64,000 bases of DNA from Ramlibacter tataouinensis (GTDB lineage Bacteria > Pseudomonadota > Gammaproteobacteria > Burkholderiales > Burkholderiaceae_C): contig NZ_CP116009.1 of assembly GCF_027941915.1 (NCBI RefSeq), positions 744,001 through 808,000 of the forward strand, written 5' to 3'. This document shows, piece by piece, positions 58,382-64,000 of the stretch. How positions within the stretch are numbered: the stretch's first letter is position 1; each line of letters opens with the position of its first letter. Made by a program: the position numbers and the translations under genes. Under the pieces are notes generated by a model. It worked only from the letters and a program-made list of their open reading frames with translations, was not told where the DNA came from and did not search any database.

Positions 58382-58467
58382 CACCGGCCCCGTTCCATCG
58401 GCGAGCCTTCATGCCGCAGCGCCCGAACTCCCTGGCGAGCTCGGGCGTTGCGCGTTCTGGCACATCC

Positions 58468-59622
58468 TCAGCCGGGCAAACCGCCGACGCCCGCCGCGGG
58501 TGATGGCGCGGGTGGCGGCGGGGCGGGTGGCCCCGGTGGGGGCGGGGGCGGCGTGGGCGCCGGCGTGGGGGCGGCCGTTGGCGCGGGCGTGGGTGCCGGT
58601 GTCGGCGCAGCTGTGGGAGCTGGCGTCGGTGCGGGCGTCGGTGCAGGCGTCGGTGCAGGCGTCGGTGCAGGCGTCGGCGCAGCTGTGGGAGCTGGCGTCG
58701 GTGCCGGCGTCGGTGCCGCTGTCGGTGCCGGCGTCGGTGCCGCTGTCGGTGCCGGAGTCGGTGCCGGCGTGGGCGCCGGCGTGGGCGCCGGCGTGGGCGC
58801 CGCCGTGGGTGCAGGCGTCGGTGCCGGCGTGGGCGCAGCGGTGGGCGCAGGCGCCGGCGTGGGCGCGCCGGCCTGGCGGGTGCCGCTGAACACGAAGCCG
58901 TTCTCGGCGTCGGCGCGCAGTCCCAGGCCGGTCATCTGGAACGGGCTGCTCGTGGTATCCACCACCGCCACCCCGCTGGTGCTGGCGCCGTTGCCGAGCG
59001 CGCAGGTGCTGCCGCTGAAGGTGGCGTCCAGGTTGAACACGTTCTTGCCGGTGCCCCGCGGCACGATGCGGCCGCTGATGGTGCAGCCACGGTCGATCCC
59101 GCTGAGGTTGCCGGCGGCGTCGATCGCCAGGGCGGCGACGCTGAAGTCGGCGAACAGCGTCCGGCCTTCGATCCGCCAGGTGCCGATGACGTCGGCGGCC
59201 GAGGCGGCGCGGTCGTAGTCCGGCACGTACGACAGCGACAGGCTGGCGCCATTGCCCAGCACGCCGTTCATGGACGATCTCGGCACCAGGCTGCCCGCCG
59301 CCGTGCCGGGTTCGCGCAGCCCGGCGTCGGCGTTGTAGTCCATGAAGTCGGAGCTGAAGCGGTCCCCCGCGCCGATCGTCTGGCCCTGCAGCAGGCCGCG
59401 CAGCGCGCCGCCGGCGCGGTAGAAGCCCCAGGTCTGTCCGTTCTCCAGCACCAGCAGCGAGATCGACAGGTCGCTGTCGGTGCTGCCGCTCCAGAAGCCT
59501 TCGGCCGTGTTCGACAGGCCTGCCGCGGGTGCCTCCCCACCGCCACCGCCACCGCCGCAACCGCCGAGCAGCAGGGTCGCCAGCGATGGAACGAGCGCGA
59601 CGGACAGCCTGAAGCGCAGCAT
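58468..59622 (-). CDS. Lipoprotein with Pro-Thr-Ala repeat tail
   Basis: A 384-residue protein with a lipoprotein signal and lipobox LLGGC (Cys22), then a poly-Gly run. A folded domain of about 215 residues follows ([26 protein letters not shown] ... NGFVFSGTR), which looks like two beta-rich halves. From residue 253 to 357 it consists of PTPA/PTAA repeats, and then a polyproline tail to the end. The tail could span periplasm or extend from the surface. I do not recognise the folded domain with certainty; related proteins are annotated as hypothetical lipoproteins in Burkholderiales. Confidence 0.8.
   Translation of the reverse strand: MLRFRLSVALVPSLATLLLGGCGGGGGGGEAPAAGLSNTAEGFWSGSTDSDLSISLLVLENGQTWGFYRAGGALRGLLQGQTIGAGDRFSSDFMDYNADAGLREPGTAAGSLVPRSSMNGVLGNGASLSLSYVPDYDRAASAADVIGTWRIEGRTLFADFSVAALAIDAAGNLSGIDRGCTISGRIVPRGTGKNVFNLDATFSGSTCALGNGASTSGVAVVDTTSSPFQMTGLGLRADAENGFVFSGTRQAGAPTPAPAPTAAPTPAPTPAPTAAPTPAPTPAPTPAPTPAPTAAPTPAPTAAPTPAPTPAPTAAPTPAPTPAPTPAPTPAPTPAPTAAPTPAPTPAPTAAPTPAPTPPPPPPGPPAPPPPAPSPAAGVGGLPG
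58552..58866 (-). repeat. Tandem repeat encoding PTPA/PTAA units
   Basis: About 105 codons of near-identical 12-base units encode Ala-Pro-Thr-Pro / Ala-Pro-Thr-Ala tetrapeptides of the lipoprotein. Several sub-blocks, such as three consecutive GGCGTCGGTGCA-type units on the plus strand, are exact copies, so copy number is likely to vary between strains. Confidence 0.85.
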
Positions 59623-59776
59623 GGAGCCTCCCTGGATCGTCCCTCGTCGTTGCGAGGGGCTCCCAGTTCAGCGCAGCCGGGCGCCCGGCGCAACGGACAG
59701 TTCAGCCAAATCGGGAAGGACAAGCGGCCACCGCAAGGCCGGACAAAGCCAACGCGACCGCCGCGCGGCCGGGCCA

Positions 59777-61000
59777 TCAGGCCGCAGCCGTTGCCGGCCG
59801 TGCCGGCCGGGCTTCGCGGATCGGCAGGTGGATCAGCGCCGCGGCGGCTGCCAGCACGATGTCGACGTACCAGACCCAGTCGTAGCTGCCGGTCGCCTGG
59901 AACACCGCGCCTCCGAGCCAGGCGCCGAGGAAGCCGCCGACCTGGTGCGAGAGCATGACCAGGCCGAACAGGGTCGCCATGTTCGCCGGGCCGAAGAAGC
60001 GGGCGACCAGGCCGGCCGTGGGCGGCACGGTGGACAGGAAGGTCATGCCCATCACCGCCGAGAACAGCAGCACCACCGGGCCGGTCTTGGGGGCCAGCAG
60101 GAACAGCAGCACCGCGATGCCGCGGGTGGCATAGACCAGCGACAGCAGCGACTTCATGCGCCAGCGCCCCACGGCCCAGCCCATGGCCACGCTGCCGACG
60201 ATGTTGAACAGCCCCAGCAGCGACAGCGACCAGCCGGCCCATTCGGTCGGCAGGCCGCAGGCCGCGACCACTCCGGGCAGGTGGGTGGCCAGGAAGGCGA
60301 CGTGGAAGCCGCAGACGAAGAAGCCGGCCGCCAGCAGGCAGTAGCTGCGGTCGCGCAGCGCCTGGGCGATCGCAGCGCGCGTGCCCAGCCGCGGTGCCGC
60401 CGCGGTGGCCGCGTGCGGCTGCTGCGAGTGGCCGCGCAGCACCCACGCGGCGGGCAGGCACAGCAGCACCAGCAGCGCCATCGCCTGCATGGCGCCGACC
60501 CAGCCGATGCCCACCATCAGCGCCGCCGCCAGCGGCGCCAGCAGGAACTGCCCGGTGGAACCGCCCGCATTGATGATGCCGGTGGCCATGCCTTGCCGGC
60601 CCGGCGGGACCAGCCGCGTGGCCGCCGCCATCAGCACCGCCGGCCCGGCCATGCCGGCGCCGCCCGCGCCCAGCACGCCGATGGCCAGCAGCAGGCCGGC
60701 CGTGCTGCTCATGTACGGGGTGATGAAGGTGCCCACCGCCACCATCAGCGCGCCGGCCAGCAGCACGCGGCCGGCGCCGATGCGGTCGGCCACGATGCCG
60801 GCGAAGGGCTGGGTGATGCCCCACCACAGCTGCCCGAAGGCGAAGGCCAGGCTGATGCTGGCCAGCCCCAGGCCGGTGGAGGTGTTCAGCGGCGAGAGGA
60901 ACAGCCCCATGGTCTGGCGCACGCCCATCGACAGCGCGAAGGTGCCGGCCGCGGCCAGCAGGATCACCCAGACGGCCGCACGGCCCTTCGATTCGCTCAT
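59777..61000 (-). CDS. MFS transporter
   Basis: A 407-residue major facilitator with twelve hydrophobic segments. It has the motif-A-like loop GIVADRIGAGRVLLAG and a symmetric second half starting around DRSYCLLAAGFFVCGFHVAFL. It is of the monocarboxylate/oxalate-formate-antiporter-like (UMF1/CynX-like) branch. The gene overlaps the upstream marR gene (ATGA), so it is co-transcribed with its probable repressor. The exported or imported substrate is unknown; the MarR link suggests a small aromatic or lipophilic compound. A small hairpin lies in the 154-base gap after it. Confidence 0.88.
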   Translation of the reverse strand: MSESKGRAAVWVILLAAAGTFALSMGVRQTMGLFLSPLNTSTGLGLASISLAFAFGQLWWGITQPFAGIVADRIGAGRVLLAGALMVAVGTFITPYMSSTAGLLLAIGVLGAGGAGMAGPAVLMAAATRLVPPGRQGMATGIINAGGSTGQFLLAPLAAALMVGIGWVGAMQAMALLVLLCLPAAWVLRGHSQQPHAATAAAPRLGTRAAIAQALRDRSYCLLAAGFFVCGFHVAFLATHLPGVVAACGLPTEWAGWSLSLLGLFNIVGSVAMGWAVGRWRMKSLLSLVYATRGIAVLLFLLAPKTGPVVLLFSAVMGMTFLSTVPPTAGLVARFFGPANMATLFGLVMLSHQVGGFLGAWLGGAVFQATGSYDWVWYVDIVLAAAAALIHLPIREARPARPATAAA

Positions 61001-61449
61001 TCCTCGTCTCCGGTGGGCGGCGGCGCCAGGCGCTCGCTGCAGTCCTCGATCAGCGCATGCAGCGCCAGCACGCGCTCGGCGCCGAGCAGCGCATTGAGCT
61101 GCTCCTGCGCCACGCGCCAGCGGCGGCGCGCCTCCTGGTACTTGTCGCGGCCGGCGTCGGTGGCCGCGACGCGGTGGCTGCGGGCGTCGTCGCCCGCTTC
61201 CACCGCCACCCAGCCGGCTGCCTGCAGCGGCTGCAAGTTGCGGCTGAGCGTGGACGGCGTGAGCTTCATGGCGCGCGCCAGATCCACCGGCCGCAGCGGC
61301 CCGAGCCTGCAGATGTGCGCCAGCAGCGAGTACTGGGTGGTCTTCAGGCCGGTCTTGCCGACCTCGGCGTCGTAGTGCTGCGCCACCTGCCGCATCAGCT
61401 TGCGCAGCTTGAGGTGCGTGCAGCCCTGGGGCTTGACAGCGGCGTCCAT
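60997..61449 (-). CDS. MarR family transcriptional regulator
   Basis: A 150-residue winged-helix repressor. It has the MarR layout: an N-terminal dimerisation helix, HTH LRPVDLARAMKLTPSTLSRNLQPL, and the wing VAVEAGDDARSHRVAATDAGR. It is followed by the coupled MFS gene and is divergent from a thioesterase gene, with a palindromic operator between them. It probably represses both directions until a ligand binds. Two early Cys/His residues (GCTH) might sense redox state. Confidence 0.92.
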   Translation of the reverse strand: MDAAVKPQGCTHLKLRKLMRQVAQHYDAEVGKTGLKTTQYSLLAHICRLGPLRPVDLARAMKLTPSTLSRNLQPLQAAGWVAVEAGDDARSHRVAATDAGRDKYQEARRRWRVAQEQLNALLGAERVLALHALIEDCSERLAPPPTGDEE

Positions 61450-61458
61450 GGCGACTTA

Positions 61459-61491
61459 TTGTAGCTGCAACTATTGCATATGCAACTACAA
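61459..61491. promoter_or_regulatory. Palindromic operator of the MarR divergon
   Basis: TTGTAG (61459-61464) and CTACAA (61486-61491) bound a 33-base AT-rich imperfect palindrome whose 3' half contains the perfect palindrome TTGCATATGCAA (61474-61485). It lies 10 bases from the marR start and 27 bases from the divergent thioesterase start. This is the arrangement expected for a MarR operator controlling both promoters. Confidence 0.75.
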
Positions 61492-61517
61492 CCATTCGCA
61501 CACCTGAAAGGACCCCG

Positions 61518-62051
61518 ATGACCCGGCACGACACCCTCGAGAACTGGCTGGCGCAGGAGCGCGCCCAGCAAACCCGCTTGCAGGCCGGCGCCGGCGTGGC
61601 GCGCCCGGAGCAGGTCGCCGGCCTGGGCGGGCTGGAGCTGATGCAGACGATGCTGGCCGGCGGGCTGCCCTATCCGCCGATCTGCCAGACGCTGGACTTC
61701 ATGCTGATCGAGGTGGACGACGGCCGTGCCGTGTTCCAGGGCACGCCCGGCCCCGGGCACCTGAACCCCATGGGCGGCGTCCACGGCGGCTGGTACGCCA
61801 CCCTGCTCGACTCCGCCATGGGCTGTGCCGTGCACACGAAGATGCCGGCCGGCCGCGGCTACACCACCGCCGAGCTGAGCGTCAACCTGGTGCGTGCCAT
61901 CGGCCCCAAGGCGCCGCGCGTGCGCGCCGAGGGCAAGGTCATCCACGCCGGCCGCCAGCTGGCCACCGCCGAAGGCCGGCTGTACGGGCCGGACGGCACC
62001 CTGTACGCGCACGGCACCACGACCTGCCTGGTGTTCGACCTGCTGAAGTGA
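61518..62051 (+). CDS. PaaI family hotdog thioesterase
   Basis: A 177-residue hotdog-fold protein. The PaaI catalytic region is GHLNPMGGVHGGWYATLLDSAMGCAV, with the conserved Gly-Gly-His-Gly and Asp, followed by TAELSVNLVRAI. The length includes an N-terminal helical extension. It probably hydrolyses an acyl-CoA (often phenylacetyl- or aryl-CoA). Divergence from marR/MFS suggests a shared inducer. AAAGGA precedes the ATG. Confidence 0.9.
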   Translation: MTRHDTLENWLAQERAQQTRLQAGAGVARPEQVAGLGGLELMQTMLAGGLPYPPICQTLDFMLIEVDDGRAVFQGTPGPGHLNPMGGVHGGWYATLLDSAMGCAVHTKMPAGRGYTTAELSVNLVRAIGPKAPRVRAEGKVIHAGRQLATAEGRLYGPDGTLYAHGTTTCLVFDLLK

Positions 62052-62072
62052 CGGCGTGCCGATAATCGCCGG

Positions 62073-62465
62073 ATGCGACTCCTCCACACCATGCTGCGGG
62101 TCGGCGACCTGCAGCGCTCCATCGACTTCTACACCCGCGTGCTCGGCATGAAGCTGCTGCGCACCACCGAACGGCCCGAGCAGAAGTACTCGCTGGCCTT
62201 CGTCGGCTACGGCACCAACCCGGACCATGCCGAGATCGAGCTGACCTACAACCACGGCGTGTCCAGCTACGAGATCGGCACCGCCTACGGCCACATCGCG
62301 CTGGGCGTGCCCGACGTGGCAGCCGCCTGCGAGAAGATCCGCGCGGCCGGCGGCACCATCACGCGCGAGGCCGGCCCGGTACAGGGCGGCAGCACGGTGA
62401 TCGCGTTCGTGGCCGACCCGGACGGCTACAAGATCGAGCTGATCCAGAAAGACCCGACCACCTAG
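62073..62465 (+). CDS. gloA: Lactoylglutathione lyase (glyoxalase I)
   Basis: A 130-residue metal-dependent glyoxalase I that isomerises the hemithioacetal of methylglyoxal and glutathione. Metal ligands and substrate residues are visible: [28 protein letters not shown] (His5), [12 protein letters not shown] (Glu), [10 protein letters not shown] (His) and [10 protein letters not shown] (Glu). The size and sequence match the Ni-dependent bacterial type. It is 21 bases after the thioesterase gene, on the same strand. Confidence 0.95.
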   Translation: MRLLHTMLRVGDLQRSIDFYTRVLGMKLLRTTERPEQKYSLAFVGYGTNPDHAEIELTYNHGVSSYEIGTAYGHIALGVPDVAAACEKIRAAGGTITREAGPVQGGSTVIAFVADPDGYKIELIQKDPTT

Positions 62466-62593
62466 GACACGAACGGCGGCGGCACCGGGGCGCAAACCCC
62501 GGCGCGCGGCGCTCGCGGCAGTTCAGCCGCCGGGCAGCTGCCGGCGGCGCGCCGGCGCCGATCGCCACCGCCCATCCCCGAAAGGTCATGGTG

Positions 62594-64000
62594 ATGGCCT
62601 TGGCACCTGCCGACCGCTCCGCACCGGCTGCGCCGTTTAAGGGCAACGATCGGCTGCTCGTCGGGATCATCATGGGCGTGGTCGCGTTCTGGCTGTTTGC
62701 CCAGACCACGCTCAACATCGCTCCGGAGATGCAGCGCGAACTGCAGATGGAGGCCGGCACCATGAACATCGCGGTGGCCGTCACCTCCCTGTTCTCCGGC
62801 ATCTTCATCGTGGTGATGGGCGGCCTGGCCGACCGCGTCGGGCGCCTGAGGATCACCCGCATCGGCTTCATCCTCAGCATGGCCGGATCGCTTCTCGTGG
62901 CGATCACGCCCAGCGGCGGCCTGGCCGCACCCGTGATGCTGGCGGGGCGCGCGCTGCAGGGCCTCTCGGCCGCCTGCATCATGCCGGCCAGCCTGGCCCT
63001 CATCAAGGCGTACTGGGATGGCGCCGGACGACAGCGCGCCATCAGCATGTGGTCGATCGGGTCCTGGGGCGGCTCCGGGCTCTGCTCGCTGGTGGGTGGC
63101 CTGATGGCGCAAAACCTGGGCTGGCGCTCCATCTTCTGGCTGGCCGTCGCCATCAGTGCCCTGGGTCTGTGGATGATGTCCGGAACACCGGAGAGCAAGG
63201 CGCAGGATCGAGGCGGCTACCGGTTCGACCTCCCGGGCGTGCTGGCCTTCATGGTCGCGATGGTCGCCCTGCAGCTGCTGATCACCCTGGGCGGCAGCTT
63301 CGGCTGGACGAGCCTGCCCGGCCTGGCGCTGCTGGCCAGCGCGCTGGTGTTCGGCGTCCTGTTCTACCGGCACGAAAGCAAGGCCTCCAACGCGTTCTTC
63401 GACTTCGGCCTGTTCGGCAATCCGACGTTCACCGGCGCGACGGTGTCCAACTTCCTGATCAACGGCACGGCCGGCACCCTGATCGTGTCGCTGCAGTTGC
63501 TGCAGCTGGGCGGCGACATGAACGCCCAGCAGGCGGGCTTGCTGACGCTGGGCTACGCGATTGCGATCATCGCCTTCATCCGGGTGGGAGAGCGGCTGCT
63601 GCAGCGCTTCGGCGCCCGCCAGCCGATGGTCTGGGGTTGCCTGGTCACGGGCCTGGCCATCCTGCTGCTGTCGCCGGCCAATCTCCTGCTGCAGCAGTAC
63701 AAGCTGGCGGCCATCGCCGCCTACTCGCTGTACGGCCTCGGCCTGGCGCTCTATGCCACGCCGTCCACCGACGCCGCGCTGTCCAGCCTGCCCGCCGCGC
63801 AGGCCGGCTCCGGAGCCGGCATCTACAAGATGGCTTCATCGCTCGGTGCGGCCTTCGGCGTGGCGATTTCGGCCGCCATCTTCACCGCGCTCGGGGCCGA
63901 CAACGGAAGCGTTCGATGGCTGGAAGGCGTGGTCACGTTCTCCGGCCGCCAGAACAACCTGGCCGTGCGCGAGGCGGCCATCATCGCCCTGGGCTTCAAC
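62594..64000 (+). CDS. MFS transporter, DHA2-like (partial, runs off the window)
   Basis: The frame is open from 62594 to the last base and encodes at least 469 residues of a polytopic transporter. The motif-A loop GGLADRVGRLRITRIG follows two helices, and the motif-C-like region AGRALQGLSAACIMPASLALI is present. The pattern with more than twelve helices suggests the 14-helix drug-efflux (DHA2/QacA-EmrB) group. AAAGG at 62581-62585 is 8 bases before the ATG at 62594; an ATG at 62588 is too close to it. The C-terminus is missing. Confidence 0.88.
   Translation, partial: MALAPADRSAPAAPFKGNDRLLVGIIMGVVAFWLFAQTTLNIAPEMQRELQMEAGTMNIAVAVTSLFSGIFIVVMGGLADRVGRLRITRIGFILSMAGSLLVAITPSGGLAAPVMLAGRALQGLSAACIMPASLALIKAYWDGAGRQRAISMWSIGSWGGSGLCSLVGGLMAQNLGWRSIFWLAVAISALGLWMMSGTPESKAQDRGGYRFDLPGVLAFMVAMVALQLLITLGGSFGWTSLPGLALLASALVFGVLFYRHESKASNAFFDFGLFGNPTFTGATVSNFLINGTAGTLIVSLQLLQLGGDMNAQQAGLLTLGYAIAIIAFIRVGERLLQRFGARQPMVWGCLVTGLAILLLSPANLLLQQYKLAAIAAYSLYGLGLALYATPSTDAALSSLPAAQAGSGAGIYKMASSLGAAFGVAISAAIFTALGADNGSVRWLEGVVTFSGRQNNLAVREAAIIALGFN

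Noticed and set aside
58552..58866. CRISPR-like or satellite array suggested by regular 12-base repeats
   Set aside because: The repeats are in frame inside a lipoprotein gene, have no spacers and encode a PTPA tail.

Overview
This is a high-GC window (high GC at third codon positions, densely packed genes, ATGA start/stop overlaps) with the gene content of a betaproteobacterium of the order Burkholderiales, most like Comamonadaceae and plausibly Ramlibacter or a relative. The evidence is protein-family content: a BPSS1780-type membrane protein, a DUF1631 protein, an APH-type homoserine kinase, and a methyltransferase of the TIGR04290 type, which as I recall is named after a Ramlibacter locus. 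I could run no database search, so the taxonomy is an inference. I saw no rRNA, tRNA, CRISPR array, prophage or insertion sequence.

Layout. 1-2.2 kb: an unclear gene end, a ZIP metal transporter and a Tat-exported dienelactone hydrolase. 2.3-8.4 kb: a probable lipid A amino-sugar modification module (GT2 undecaprenyl-phosphate glycosyltransferase, ArnT-like transferase, GtrA-like membrane protein, YdjC/NaxD-type deacetylase) beside a divergent DedA-PAP2-LssY fusion. A PmrA-box-like direct repeat sits in the shared promoter region. 8.4-20.5 kb: a LuxR-type regulator with a degenerate receiver, a PilZ protein, and a near-complete tight-adherence (Tad/Flp) pilus locus: prepilin peptidase, CpaB, secretin, lipoprotein, Flp pilin, TadG-like, two TadE-like, TadZ, TadA, TadB, TadC. 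20.6-39.1 kb: mostly housekeeping genes (polA, thrB, ettA, rhlE) mixed with hypothetical proteins, short-chain dehydrogenases, a frameshifted ankyrin gene and an aldehyde dehydrogenase.

39.3-56.9 kb is the most distinctive part. It is a sugar-nucleotide and glycosyltransferase island in two divergent arms plus an upstream UDP-xylose synthase/GT9-like pair. The leftward arm couples inositol-3-phosphate synthase, a glycoside hydrolase whose TIM-barrel motifs appear circularly permuted, and a histidine phosphatase. The rightward arm has ten tightly coupled genes: two NDP-sugar epimerases, two oxidoreductases, one GT4, three tandem CgeB-like glycosyltransferases, UDP-glucose dehydrogenase, a methyltransferase, and a Nudix protein fused to an apparently dead NMN-adenylyltransferase domain. 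No flippase, polymerase or initiating phospho-glycosyltransferase is present. The product is therefore more likely an inositol-containing or methylated glycoside or short oligosaccharide than a Wzx/Wzy polymer. This is the best candidate here for an undescribed system.

57-64 kb: REP-like palindromes, a secreted serine hydrolase, a lipoprotein with a long Pro-Thr-Ala repeat tail, a MarR-controlled MFS exporter divergent from a thioesterase with a clear palindromic operator, glyoxalase I, and a truncated MFS transporter at the right edge.
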